This document shows, piece after piece, positions 11,078 to 22,723 of a stretch of DNA of 64,000 nucleotides; position 1 is the first letter of the stretch; each line of letters opens with the position of its first letter. A program made the translations under genes and the position numbers. A model generated the notes under the pieces. That model had not been told where the DNA came from, ran no database searches, and saw nothing but the letters and a program-made list of their open reading frames with translations. Source of the stretch: Hygrocybe punicea (Eukaryota; Basidiomycota; Agaricomycetes; Agaricales; Hygrophoraceae); the NCBI GenBank assembly GCA_963556145.1, contig OY744473.1, forward strand, positions 2,046,001 to 2,110,000. Direction: 5' to 3'.

Positions 11078-11503
11078 TCAAATGCCGCAATGGCAGTCAT
11101 AGCATGTCGTAGAATTGCTACAACAATCAGCGAAGGCTCAGTGTCAACAAATTGAAGGACAATTCCATCTCTCTCACCTTTGAAAATTCTCAAAACAGCA
11201 ATTCCGGCACACGACCCTCCCACACCCAGGCCCGGGTACGTCCCGGGACATAAATCCGTAGTTCCCTTCGATCCCATCATTGCCGCATTTGATTACGCGT
11301 CCCTCGAGCGCCTCAGTTGCGGCCTCGTCCTCGTCTCGGAACTTGCGCCGCCGACCTTGGCCAAATATTAATGTGGGCGGGGTGCCGTTCGTGTTGAGTG
11401 TGTCGAGTGTGAGGGCAATACGCCGTGGGGACGGCGCGGGTGTGGGCGTGGGCGCGGACGTGAATGAGAGGAGCGGCGTAGCCAGCTGCGAGAAAGCAGA
11501 CAT
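11078..11503 (-). CDS. Small Cys-rich (putative zinc-binding) protein
   Basis: This two-exon model closes exactly: exon 1 11503-11178, intron 11118-11177 (60 nt, GTGAGA...GTAG), exon 2 11117-11078. The 121-residue product starts MSAFSQLATPLLSF and has a Pro/Thr-rich N-terminal third and a C-terminal knuckle. After splicing the tail reads CRNCCFENFQSNSTTCYDC, then HCGI and a stop, so two CxxC pairs are spaced as in a zinc ribbon, with an earlier Cys at VIKCGND. Without splicing the second CxxC pair is lost, which supports the intron. The family resembles short fungal Cys-rich proteins of unknown function; metal binding is inferred. Confidence 0.75.
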
Positions 11504-11946
11504 TGTGCACGTGCGAGAGCAGATGGCACAGGTGGGAGAGCCGCACCTAGGGTGAAGCGAAACATTTGCGGATTTTTTTCGGTCACGTTAGAAACGCGTG
11601 AATATGAGAACTCAGACGTACCGAGAGCAGACGACAAGATATCCGAGAGAACGGTGGCACGACGTACACGCGAGGATGCCGTTAGCCTGAGGGGGTTTGG
11701 GTGCGAGGGTTACAAGCTGGGTGGTGTGGAGCGTGTCGGTGTGGTTGATAGTGGATGCCAGTGGGTTCATGGATAGCCTGCGTTTCTTGAGTGGGGGATT
11801 CCTTGGCATTTGCGGTCAAGGGCAGCAGCACTAGTGCAACTTGAGGATACTAAGAATTTGACCACACATGCAAAACCAAACAACGCTAATGTTACCGCAT
11901 TCTTATTATGATAATGTACCTACGAATTATAGGGCATTTGGACGTT
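11504..11946. other. Upstream region of the Cys-rich protein gene
   Basis: Open frames on both strands here (for example 11552-11776 plus) are short, lack introns that would extend them and overlap each other. No gene is called. The region lies between the 5' end of the Cys-rich gene and the 3' end of the Rrp42 gene. Confidence 0.4.
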
Positions 11947-13157
11947 TTAACGACGGGAAAATCTATCGCTCGCCTTTTGATTTCTCCTCAAGTCCTCATC
12001 TTTAAGCTTTGTGTTTAAAGCAACGAATAGCTCTCGCGCGTGTTTTTCTCCGTCCTGTGTCGGTCAGTTCGAGATTAGGATGAATAAATTTGAGTGAAAC
12101 GCACCTTGATAAGATCGTTGATCTCGGTCAGCTTCAGCTCTCCATTCCCAGATAGCCGCATCGCTTGTAAGCTCGGAAGTGCTGATGGGAGAAAGGAAAA
12201 CAGAAGCATAAGCCGGAGAGGCGTAGACGCCTCCTCCAGCAAGGTTGCGTCGAGATAATAGATAGGCGATAACTTGATCGTCACACCACTCAACAAAATG
12301 AGTGGACAAACAAAAGGATCACGAACCACGTTCAAAGAGATGCAGACTGGCCAACCATCCCGACCACCTAAAACCTCACCCTCATCCCAGTAGTCAGGCA
12401 ATTCAAAATCGGTAGCACTCTGGATATGCCGAGTGTCAAACCCACTCGGGTTGTCTTCGTTGACGTCCATATCGCCACTAGACCCAGTAGATGTGCCCAG
12501 AATCACACCAGTTCTGCGTTTTATGGCCTTATATTCGACGCTCCTCGTCCTCGGTACCTTCGTATCCCATAACGCAGCCCTTGCAGTCATGAAGAGCGCG
12601 TCGTATACGTTTCCCGAATCTGCGAGGACAATGAGATCAAGATTGAGCAACCATGATTTTTTCCCTGGCAAGATGCTCAAGTTGGCCGGGTGCAAAGATG
12701 AATGAGAGAGCGTTTGGTGCAAAGTGCTGGTCATATCGTGCTGGAGGTCATCCAGTGCTCCTGACTGTAGATGTGGGTACGCTGCAGGAGAACTATCGTC
12801 GTATCATTCAGTCTGCCCATCGCTCAGCCCACAACAGCAATGTGTTAAAAGATATACAGAAAAGAGAGAAACGAACCATGACACTGTGCAGACAATTCTT
12901 CCTCCATCAACACCCTCTCCCTCCCGGATGTTCTCCACCTCAAGTTTTGTAGCAGCCAAGATTTCGGTGCCTCCACCACCGTCGTGAGCGCTCCTGCCGA
13001 TGTTGAGTCTGGCACTCCCGTTAGCCAATGGTGCTACACCTGTTTCGACTGAAACTGTTCGAAAGTCAAGTAGGGCACGACCATCTGTGCGCAACGGAGG
13101 TGTGGATAAAAAAGAGGTTTGGATGTAAGACTTTTCAGCTTTGGATATGGAGGTCAT
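11947..13157 (-). CDS. RRP42: Exosome complex subunit Rrp42 (EXOSC7-like, RNase PH fold)
   Basis: Rrp42 is a structural RNase-PH-type subunit of the eukaryotic exosome ring, which processes and degrades RNA 3' to 5' in nucleus and cytoplasm. Three exons close in phase: 13157-12877, 12792-12105 and 12054-11947, giving 358 residues; introns are 84 and 50 nt. Diagnostic segments are LRTDGRALLDFRTVSVETG near the N-terminus, NGSARLNIG, a middle segment LDLIVLADSGNVYDALFM followed by KVPRTRSVEYKAIKRR, and YLDATLLEEA near the end. A loop of about 20 residues after ISLNVV has no counterpart that I recall in human EXOSC7 and could be an in-frame intron. Its start is 55 bp from the divergent prolidase start. 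Confidence 0.9.
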
Positions 13158-13212
13158 GGTGGACTGAAGGATGTTTTCACCCGTGAGTTTCAGTTGTTAC
13201 CCACCCGCCATC
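13158..13212. promoter_or_regulatory. 55-bp divergent promoter between Rrp42 and prolidase
   Basis: Only 55 bp separate the two start codons (minus at 13157, plus at 13213). Transcription starts and promoter elements for both must lie in this gap or within the opposite 5' coding ends. No TATA box is visible. Confidence 0.6.
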
Positions 13213-15139
13213 ATGCTTTATCCGGGTGAGTTGTTACGCCTTTGAAAGCTGAATCCGTGGTTTCATGAGTTGCCAGCTCGTGAACACTCCCTCAAGACTT
13301 TTCAACAACTCCTGGAGATTTTACCCGTAGCCGAGAAAACCAAGGTGGTTTCAACTACATCACTCGGTGGTGCCAGTGGGTTCTAATGTCGTATTTTTGT
13401 AGCCCCATGTTCTCCTTCTAGCCGGGGCAGCAAGGCTGTACAGGGATGATACAGATCGTGAACAAACCTTTCGACAGGAGTCCAATTTTTACTATTTATC
13501 TGGATGTGTCGTCCCCTCTTCCTTCCTTCTCGTTACCTATCAACCCGGCACTGCCTGCTCAACAATTGAGCTTTTCATCCCAAAGGCCGAACCTGCGGAC
13601 CACTTGTGGTCGATTCCGCCCCCAACACTAGAGGAAACGGCCAAATCGCACGACGTGACGAGGGTGGACCACCCTACGGGTCTCCCGAGCGCTATCGACA
13701 GAATAACGAAAGATGTTCCTGATGCACTTTTCCACACGCTCCCGAGAGGCTCGCCTCTCTTCCCCACCCTCCCAGAAGAGTACACCCAGTTGATATTGTC
13801 GTCGGGGGCGGTTTCGGATGGGTATCTACTGTCGGCGCTTCACCGTGCACGTTTGATCAAGACAGAGTATGAGATCACGGCCATCAGACATGCTAACGCG
13901 ATAAGTTCGAGGGCTCATGAAGTGGTCATGAGGGTATTGGGGAAAGCCGTAAAGGGCGAGATAGTGAAGGGCGCTGGAGCGGGGATCGAGCGACCAATCC
14001 TTCCTGCGGAATGGCTGATCGAAAAGGAAGCAGAAGCAGAAGCGATCTTTGTTGCCTCTTGTAGAAGGGAAGGGTTCGTAGGATTTATACATGGTTTTGT
14101 CGAGTTCATCTCACCTATGTTGTAGTTCTGTTCACCAAGCATATCTCCCAATTGTAGCCGCGTCGACACGGGCATCTACACTTCATTACTGTTGCAACGA
14201 TCGTGAATTCGCTTGGGGACCAGTAGGGCCGCATGACCACAACAACAAGAATGAGTTCACGCGCGATGGACATGAACTGCATCCCCAAGTGCTGCTTATC
14301 GACGCTGGGTGCGAGTGGAACTGTTACGCATCTGATAGTACGTTTTTCTTCCCTCTTTCGGTAATATTGGGATGCTGAAAGTTCTGTGCATTCTAAGTAA
14401 CGCGTACCATGCCTGTTGGGAATGGTGGAAAATTCACAGCTGAAGCCAAAGCGATCTACGGGCTTGTTCTGGAGATGCAAAAGGTATAAAAAAACTACCT
14501 GCCCCGAATTTCCTATCAAATGTTGCTTTTCACAGCTCTCAATGGATATCCTTAGGCCTGGGCTGCATTGGGACGCCGTCCAGCTTCTTTGCCACCGCAC
14601 GCTGGTGCGAGGATTTCAGCGGCTTAGCATCTTTAAGAGCCCTTCTTCGCCCGGCTCCGGCTCCTGGAACTCTGAAGAAGCAATATTAGCGTCGGGCGTG
14701 AGCACCGCATTCTTCCCGCACGGGGTAGGACATTCTCTGGGAATAGATGTGCATGACGTGCCTAGCGCGAGTAAGCCCAAGGATAATGGTACAATTACCA
14801 AGGACCCACTGGGGCATGATGACTTTTACACGTATCTGCGCCTGAGGTTACCGTTGAAGCAGGGCATGGTGGTGGTGAGTGTATATCTTCATCAACGATA
14901 TGATTACATTGTCCTGTTACTTCCAGACTGTCGAACCTGGTATCTACTTCTCGCCCCATTTACTTGAGTCTGTCAGAGACTCGAAATACATCAACCACGA
15001 CGTGCTGAAGCGTTATGAGAGCGTTGGGGGCGTTAGAATTGAGGATGTGGTTTTGATTACAGGAGAAGGACATGAGAACTTGACAACTATCAAGAGCGAT
15101 ACTTCGTGGATTGAGAAGGTTTGCTCTGGGGAGATTTGA
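13213..15139 (+). CDS. Prolidase-type Xaa-Pro peptidase (M24B metallopeptidase)
   Basis: Seven exons close in phase: 13213-13225, 13277-13344, 13403-14073, 14126-14337, 14398-14483, 14536-14874 and 14927-15139, giving 533 residues. The first exon is only 13 nt; splicing restores [20 protein letters not shown], typical of the family. The N-terminal domain includes [20 protein letters not shown]. The pita-bread catalytic domain shows all five metal ligands: Asp in LIDAGCEWN, Asp in [15 protein letters not shown], His in [17 protein letters not shown], Glu in TVEPGIYF and Glu in [12 protein letters not shown]. The enzyme should release N-terminal residues preceding proline from dipeptides or peptides using two Mn/Zn ions. 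It is close to the fungal PepP/PEPD group; dipeptidase versus aminopeptidase specificity is not decided. Confidence 0.9.
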
Positions 15140-15367
15140 GTTGTCAATGGTACGAGACGTACTCGGCCTGTTCATTTCTTGTAAGTGCTATGCGACATAA
15201 CTTCAATGCACACTTTGTTCTCGAGGATCTACGTTGTCTTTTATGCCTTTTTGGCCTGATACTGCTGCATCATCTCGCACGAAAGGATACATATTGGAAA
15301 TCGAAAACCCCAAATATTGGTGGTCCATGCGCACAACCTGCGTGAGCTGACTGATTCAAATCTTCCG

Positions 15368-16177
15368 TTAAATGATAGCACACCGATGCTGCTTCACAGT
15401 CCCCCACCGCCGCTTCATACTTTCCTTGAGTGCTAAGTTGAACACATCATGGACGCCAGAACCAGTTTTTGCTGAGCATTCGATGTACTTTGCACCAATT
15501 TCTTTTGCAATTGCTGCTCCTTGTTCTGGGGATACTGGGGATTGGCCCTGCGCGCCAAGCATTCGTCTTGTTTGTTCGTCCCGTCGCAGGTCCGTTTTTG
15601 TGGCAACCAGGATAAGTGGTGTACCTTCGCAGAAATGGGCAACTTCGGGAAACCACTGACATGAAAAACTGTTACTTGAATTAAGTCTAAACAAATGTAA
15701 GAGAATCAACTTGCCTTATCCTGAACATTCGCGAGGCTGGTTGGGAAATCGACAGAAAACACGATGAGGATGACGTCGCTTTCAGGATAACTCAGCGGTC
15801 TCAGCCGATCATACTCTTCCTGCCCTGCAGTGTCCCATAGCGCTAGCTCAATATCTTTGCCGTCAAAGTGCACCTGCGTTACGTAGTTTTCAAACACTGT
15901 TGGGATGTATGCCTATGCAGCTCCGGAAGGCAACCATCTGATCAAGACTTCAACTGAAGAACTGTGCGCTCACCTCAGGGAAACGATTCTCGGCGTAAAC
16001 AATGAGAAGACATGTTTTCCCGCATCCGCCTTCATCCCAGCGGTGGTGGTGAACTTTGTGTGTGAAGGGTATGATGGTAACTTTGGGCATACCGTCACCA
16101 ACAACAACTAACTTTCTCTTGATGTCTGGTCGTCGATCTGACTTGGACGATTGCCGGAATTGTTGTGAAGTGTCCAT
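15368..16177 (-). CDS. Rho-family small GTPase
   Basis: Four exons close in phase (16177-16093, 16029-15974, 15912-15715, 15655-15368) for 208 residues. Visible elements are the P-loop [14 protein letters not shown], effector/switch [11 protein letters not shown], switch [18 protein letters not shown], a TKTD guanine-specificity motif in place of NKxD as in Rho proteins, the Rho insert helix around [18 protein letters not shown], and a C-terminal CAII box for prenylation. The protein should cycle between GTP and GDP at membranes and control actin, polarity and cell-wall synthesis. Intron 3 (15656-15714) has a GC donor (AAG|GCAAGT). Similarity suggests Rho1/Rho2/Rho3 relatives; the exact orthologue is not fixed. 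The gene is convergent with prolidase and divergent from Gpi1. Confidence 0.93.
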
Positions 16178-16264
16178 GTAAGAGCTTATTGGAATTATTC
16201 TGCAGAGGCAATAATTGCCAGTGAGGCGCGATGAAGTTGAGAAGTCACGTGTTCGTACTCCTCG
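16178..16264. promoter_or_regulatory. 87-bp divergent promoter between the Rho GTPase and Gpi1 genes
   Basis: The start codons at 16177 (minus) and 16265 (plus) are 87 bp apart, implying a shared or interleaved promoter. A CACGTG-like TCACGTGT lies at 16244-16251. Confidence 0.5.
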
Positions 16265-18465
16265 ATGTCCACCATTTTCTGGCCAATCGACGTGAGGAAT
16301 GCTGGATTCTGTTATGGCTGGATTCAACCCGTTTTGTGCATTGCAGGCGTGATACAGGGAGATTCTGTTGGTCGAAACGCTTCTTTTTCCTCGTGCAATT
16401 AAGTTGTTTACTTCTGGTCAAAAGGAATCACAAGCAGAAACATTGCTGCGGTCTATAAATGCTTCCCAGCAATGGCTACCATTCAAAGAACTTTGTGGAG
16501 GTAATCCTGTCATTCTTGGACGTTGTTCGTTTAGCCAAGATCCAAGTCGTCGCTGTCTTCCCAATCCCTCACTGGAGTTGTTCCTCCACGCGAATGAGTT
16601 CGTTTTTGTCAACTTCACCCGTGCGAGCCGTCTGATTCGATATACATCACCCTAGCCCAAATCATAATATTATTTATTACTACCGACACGGGATCAACAC
16701 ATTACGATTCTACTCTATTGACATCTTGCCATTTGATGCAATAGTTGAAGCTCAGGATGGAGGTAAAACCTCGAAGCATCGGATGTTAGCATGTCGCGAA
16801 AGCTCTCATGCGGCACGACGCGCAGAATTCAATTCTATCGTTATTAACCAGGTGCATCTTGCCATCACTTTTCATCCTCCCAGTAACTCATGTTTTTCCG
16901 TGAGTTTAACTCTTCAAAAACGTTAGAATCCATGATTCAGATGAAATGTTCGGAACCTAGCGATCCATTTTCTTCTCATCTTGTCCCGCCATCCATTCGC
17001 CCCTTGGATTTCCTAGCTCCTTGTTTGACTGCAGTTTCGGTACTCCTCTGTTTCGTCTGTCGTGCTGTTTCAATGCTCTGCAACACTCCCCTACCTGGGA
17101 TATTACTTCCGCTAGCTCCATGTCTAAAAGACGTATCCGCGACCAGTATGTTTTGCTTTTTGCTGGCTGTCGTTCAGTTGCTAAACGGAAATACCTAAAG
17201 TTCAACAGATTGCAGTCCGAACCGATCAAGTGGATTTCTTGGTCCATCAATACCATTCCCTGCGTGGAGACGGTACAACCTCAATTGCGGAGTATTCAGT
17301 TCAATACGTCAAGTGGGTTCTCTATTCGTTATGAGGTTTGTCTGACTTCATGCATCTTGAGCGCAGTTTCTATAACGCTCTTTGGTTGGTTTTCAATGAC
17401 GTTGTCGTTGGAACGGCGTTCGGCAGTTTTTTGTGCGAGAACCACCTTACATTGTCGACAATGCTCCAAAATGGTGTTGAGGTGACTTCATGCTTCGAAT
17501 ACCTTTTCTTTCTAAAATGCCTCCTCGCTTCAGGGCGTTTTGATAAACTGGGTTCAATGGGCTCTTCGTTGGTTGAACAGCTGGCCGGCTGGGCTCAAGC
17601 TCAATACAGAATTGAGTCAGTTTTATTCCCATACATTTATAGATATCGTTATTATATGGGGCAGTACGTTGTATCCATCGTTCCAGATTTTTTGATTACT
17701 CACCACCATTATCGGCTAGATGTCCTCCAAAAAGGTGGACCATACCTCCCGTCCGTTATCTATGTGATCGGAATCCTAAGCTCCTCCGGCATGACAACGG
17801 CCATTTCCCTCCTTTCGGACCTTTTAGACCTCCTGACAGCACACCTACACGTTTTTTACTTTATTTCGATGGCGGTCTATCATATGCAACTCAAAATGGC
17901 AGGCTCATTGTGGAACCTTTTTCGCGGTCAGCTCATTCGACACGCCCTTTTATATATATTCTTACTTGCGAGTTTAGGGAAAAGATATAATGTATTGCGA
18001 GACCGAATCGACCCATGGGATTATGACATTGATCAATTGTTATTTGGGACTATGCTTTTTACACTATTGGCATTTCTATTTCCGACGGTGTTGGCATACT
18101 ATGCGCTTTTTGCCACGGTGAGGTTTCATTTGTTCCATAACTTTCTTCTAACATGAGATGTTGGACACTTCGTCAACTCTCCTGGCGACCTGGTCACATG
18201 GCTAGTAGCTGCGACTTTTCACAATACTGGTGCAAGCATGTATGGAGACATTTTTGGCGTTTATGAACCATTTCCCGCTTTTTGTGTTAATGCAGAAAGT
18301 GAAGGATCCATGGCGGATTCCTGGTATGTCTCATTGTTCTATATTGTGAATAAAGCTCATCACTTTGCACTATTAGGCGGAATTTATTTTGCCACCTCGA
18401 CGGCCACCCCCACAAGCCGTCCCGTTCTCATCGTCAAGGTCAATGTTGTCCTAACTCATACCTAA
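16265..18465 (+). CDS. GPI1: GPI-GlcNAc transferase subunit Gpi1 / PIG-Q
   Basis: Gpi1/PIG-Q is a multi-spanning ER membrane subunit of the complex that transfers GlcNAc to phosphatidylinositol, the first step of GPI-anchor synthesis. The start MSTIFWPIDVRNAGFCYGWI at 16265 fits the family's N-terminus. An intron from 16367 (after GVIQGDS) joins in phase to ESQAETLLRSINASQQW. Later pieces include LRFYSIDILPFDAIVEAQ (from about 16703), FYNALWLVFNDVVVGTAFG (near 17360), the hydrophobic block LLSDLLDLLTAHLHVFYF and the signature KRYNVLRDRIDPWDYDIDQL, followed by LLFGTMLFTLL. The C-terminal exon starts near 18258 and includes FMNHFPLFVLMQKVKDPWRI. At least eight exons are needed, and those at 16600-16720 and 16900-17330 are not fully resolved. 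One intron (17937-17977) uses a GTCAGC donor. Confidence 0.88.
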
Positions 18466-18923
18466 CCCGACCTAAATCATAATGAACGTAGAATCAATCT
18501 GTTCCCCTTTCCGCCATCTTCTCCAAGTACAGTCAGTCCACTATTAATGCCTTCAAGTATCCAGCTCATCATGGTTGGCAAAGTTCTGCTATGGTCTCGC
18601 CTTTCCTCGCATTATAATCCCGTCCGTCTTTTGCGTTGTATGTTATCTGGAGAGTACCTTGCGCCCATACCTAGGTACTATATTCACTGTCACAAAGTGA
18701 CTCAACGTGATCACACCGTACCCTAAATTGTTGTGAGTCCTCAGGTAAAGCATCCATTTGCTGTGGACTAACGGTTTTGTTCAACAACAGCTTTATTTAT
18801 TTAATAATCACCCCAATGTATTACATCCATAATCGATAATCCTCAAATACTAGGCAGTAAAACGGTGACTTGAACGAGATGATTTACTCGTATTACTAAT
18901 CCGACATCCCATCTAACAACGGT
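18466..18923. other. Intergenic stretch between convergent genes
   Basis: No gene is seen between the stop codons of the Gpi1 and LKR/SDH genes. The stretch is AT-rich with stops in all frames and probably holds both 3' UTRs. Confidence 0.5.
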
Positions 18924-21900
18924 TCAGTCACTCAGATCCGAACGTACGCGTAACGATTTGGCCAAGCCCGACATCAACGCTCCCTCTATGCCCGCACCTT
19001 GCCTGACCGTCTCCTTCATCCCCAATCCGACCTCCTGAAGACCGCTCAGCACACTGGTATAAACAGTTTTGTCCGTCGGGCCTGCCACACCCCTCACGCT
19101 CACACCTCCGTCTATTACCCGCAGAGTTGCAAACGCTACGGGAAGTCCCACGCACCGCGACATCGCCGACCCATCGGGTGTGCCAAAAGCAGTCAAAGAC
19201 GACGTGTGGACTTCTTCCCCGTCCGAATTGGTACTATCATGGTGCATTGGTTTCGCAATTATCTCATGGTGCAGCATGACCATGTCCCGCTCGTGCGGCT
19301 CGTATGGGAGCTTATGTGAGAGAAGAAGCGAGAATAAGTCAATAGGAGGCGCTGGTTTTCTGGGTAACGGTGGGAACGATGTAGAGGAGAAAAGCCAATC
19401 TAGTGTGTAAAGAAGGGTGTCGATCTGCGATGGCTGGACGAGGTCCCTGGCTGCGGAGCGAATAGCCGCTGCGTCGCCTTTGATTGATCTACCAAGTCGG
19501 ATTTCCATCGATAGCCGTGGTAGCGATCTCCAGTCAGATAGGGTAATTGGGGTGGTTAGTTCAAGAAGACCAAGACATCTGAAGGAATGCATCAATTCTG
19601 AGAATCCGGGATATCTGTTGATGGCGCGTTTAGGACGCAACAACATGGAAAAGGGGAGGGCTCCAACGTGCCTCAGAGTTCCACGGAGCAGAGTTCGAAG
19701 GTCATTAATGTTCCCAAGTTGATATGATTCGGCATATGACCGACTATCGCGGTTCGCCATTCCCTCCAATTTTAATGCGTTCGAGATTGGTACCTGGGGG
19801 AAATGCAACGACAGGATATCCTCCCCTGGTATCTCCCAATCCTTTCGCGGAACACTCATTACTTGCCAAGTTCCTAGGTAAATTCGACGTACCTTGCCAC
19901 ATAGCTTGAAGCTGGCACCGTTCAGTGCGGCGTTGAGCACGCCTCGTGGACTCCAGCTAAATTTGTAGCCCAAGGGGACATCTGCGCATTCTGGCGATGG
20001 AATACCGCCACAAAAAGAGGTAAACGAGACGATTCTCTTGTTCTCCTCGCGTAGTTTCGAGATAAGACTGATGGCAGAGCAGTGATCGATACCGGGGTCA
20101 AGCCCGACTTCATTGAGGAGAAGCACATTCGCTGCGAGAGCCCTGGCCAACAACGACGAGGTTTGTCCGCTGAGCTCAAAACGACAAACAGTGGACTCGC
20201 GAAACTTACTTGTCATGCAAAGCTTTCATGGCCGGAGAGACGTACGAGGCGGTAACAAGATGTTTACGATGTTTTATGCACAACTCAGCGACAGTTGGAT
20301 GGAAAGGAACGGGTAATAAGCTACGAGAAGTGTGGTTAAAGTCCTGTTCCACAGTCCTCCATCTTGAGTAGCCGATATTCACCTTATGACTACATCAGCT
20401 TCCCCAATCAAATGTCCAACCTTCTCCTTGTCATCCACGCTGATGAGAAGTGATGCCGCGTTCCCATGTGCACGAGTAAGGTTGTTCGCTTCGGCCAAGG
20501 AATTACTAGCTGTACTGCTTGTTGATATACATTGACGTGAAGAAGTAAAAAAGTGTTGCGAACCGACAAGGAGCTCCACGTCTGACCGCTTGGTGATTTC
20601 ATCCACAGCTGGCTTCGCCACCATTCCACTCCCAAGCATCAAAATTTTCTTCTTGTGCTTCACACCAGTCGCATTCCCAACAATGGTTTGACCTAAACTC
20701 GATGCTGGATTCACGGTCGACTCGAAAGACCTGCTCGAGTGTAAACCTTCGCCCTCTCTCCACGCCCTCACGAAGTCAGCCAACCATCGGTGCTTCTCCA
20801 TCAGGTGGCCATCCCGAGTAACTGTCGCCGAGCCTAATGCCCGAGCGTACTCTTTCTCCACCTTCTCCCCACGGTACTCCTGGATAATGGCCTTCAAGTA
20901 TGGGGAGAGTACCTTGGAGAAGTGTTGCGATGAGTCGAGGGGGATGGACGCCGGGAGGATATCCACGGCCATCATCTGTACAGAGGGCAAGTGTGCTGGG
21001 AGGCCCGGCGGCCGGGTTTTGTAGAACGGCGAGGACAGCGTTGAGGAGCGTGTAAGAAACTCAAGGCCGCCCTGGATGAAGTTGCATGAGTCTAAGAGAA
21101 TAAAAAAGGAAGCAGTCGACGTGTACCTCAACATCGCAGCTAATATCCCCAATGTTAATAAAGCGATCCCTACCGATGACTTGGGCGCGTGCCAAGGCGA
21201 TTGCCAGCTGGTCATTGGAGATCAATCGAGGGAAGGAGGGTGACCATCCTGCACCATTGAGGAAAAGGGTGAGATATGGGGCAACCTGAGCGTACAGACA
21301 AAGGGCCATGAGTGAGAAGGAAACAGGGAGCCAAACATGGGAAAAGAACCTTGGTACAAAACTCTGACTTGTAGAGTGACGGATTCGCGTAGTAGTCGGT
21401 ACGGTTGTATGCTCGACCATCGATCCCGCTGAGGTAATCGGTGGGGCGTGCGTGGACAAGATATATCTATTCCAGGAAACATTCAAGGGTAGAGATGGTT
21501 GGCAAATTGAATGCAATTACCTTGCTCAAGTCCGTGTCTAATCGAAAATCATTCGACACGTTCAGATGAAAAATAACAAAGGTATACAGAAGAACACACT
21601 TGGGTCATCAACAAGGGCCGGTAGATTGCTCACATTAACGCTAATAATAGGTAGCTCGTTGAGTATCGAAAGAACGCCTTCGGCAACCTGTCCGGTTCTG
21701 ATGAATTGTCAATTCAGCCCACTCCGTAGAGAAGGTTAACGAATACCCCGTCAATCCAATCACAAGCGGACCAAGGCTTTTTGGGGTTCCTTCATTTGCA
21801 ATTATTACGCCAATATTTCTGAGCGCGGCACGCAAGGAGGTCAGGGCAGGATGTGTATGTGGTCGAGGAGTATACTTTTCAATAAGGTTAGAGCTAGGGC

Positions 21901-22723
21901 TGGCTTCATAAAAAGTTACACACCAGGAACGGGGACGTAACGCCGAGCTCGAGGTGAGAATGTGCCATAGCGGAAAGTGATTCTAGGGTTCCCGCGACTG
22001 TATCGTGTGAAAGGAGTGCACGGAAGAATTGGCGAAATTCTTGACAGAAGCAACATACCTCCGGCAAACCACCCAAATCCAACAGTTCTCTTTCCGTCGA
22101 CATTCGTCAGCATCTCGTAATCAATAAGCCGGGGAAGCAGCTCGTGAGGCTCGCTGGGGGTTGTTGGAAGGAACCGTGAAAGAAGAGGCATGTTATATGG
22201 TTGGCCTTTGGTGGTATGCGAGAACATAAGATAAGTACGCGCCACGGGCCTCGGGGAAGATATATGCGGTTTGGGCAGAGGACGAGGAGTTGATATGAAC
22301 TCGGAGAGCTGAACTTCCTTGATTCCGAGGATGATGTGTGCATGCAGGAGGTTTTCGCGGATCTGGGCACCAGCCTAGGGATAGTTATTGGTAAAGATCA
22401 CCACAAGGCAATTGTATGACGCGTCCAAGGGAAATGTCTCGTATGCACGCGAGTGGAGACAAGGAAACGGGTACGGATGCATCGATGACACGAACACGAA
22501 CCTTGACGAATTCCTCTACATGGAAGACCCTCCTCTCGCAGTTCTGGACAAGTACGTTCACGTTCTCATTGTGGACGAGATCGTAAACGGCATCTGGGGT
22601 GAGTGGGCACCTCCGTTCCCATATTCTGGAAGGATCCTCGCGACGAAGACCAATGGTTACCTGAGGTGACACAGTAGCATGCGGCGAAGAGATCCGAGTG
22701 CGTGCAAGTAGCGAACAACGCAT
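18924..22723 (-). CDS. Fused lysine-ketoglutarate reductase / saccharopine dehydrogenase (AASS-like)
   Basis: The first half resembles the lysine-ketoglutarate reductase domain and the second half the saccharopine dehydrogenase domain of animal and plant AASS, which turns lysine into glutamate plus aminoadipate semialdehyde in mitochondria. The start at 22723 gives [20 protein letters not shown], a plausible mitochondrial targeting peptide, followed by [20 protein letters not shown], the conserved LKR entry motif. Further exons read [17 protein letters not shown] (near 22110-22060) and [10 protein letters not shown] (near 21765). The second half has the dinucleotide-binding motif [17 protein letters not shown] (about 20645-20595), [18 protein letters not shown] (about 20105-20055) and [20 protein letters not shown] (about 20025-19965). 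The stop is at 18924. About ten exons are needed; only some junctions were checked. Fungi usually carry separate Lys1 and Lys9 enzymes, so the fusion is notable. Confidence 0.85.

Noticed and set aside
17338..18156. 272-codon continuous ORF as the whole Gpi1 reading frame
   Set aside because: Part of it (about 17532-17650) is out of frame with family motifs; the neighbouring frame there reads GVLINWVQWALRWLNSWPAG, so an intron shifts the frame.
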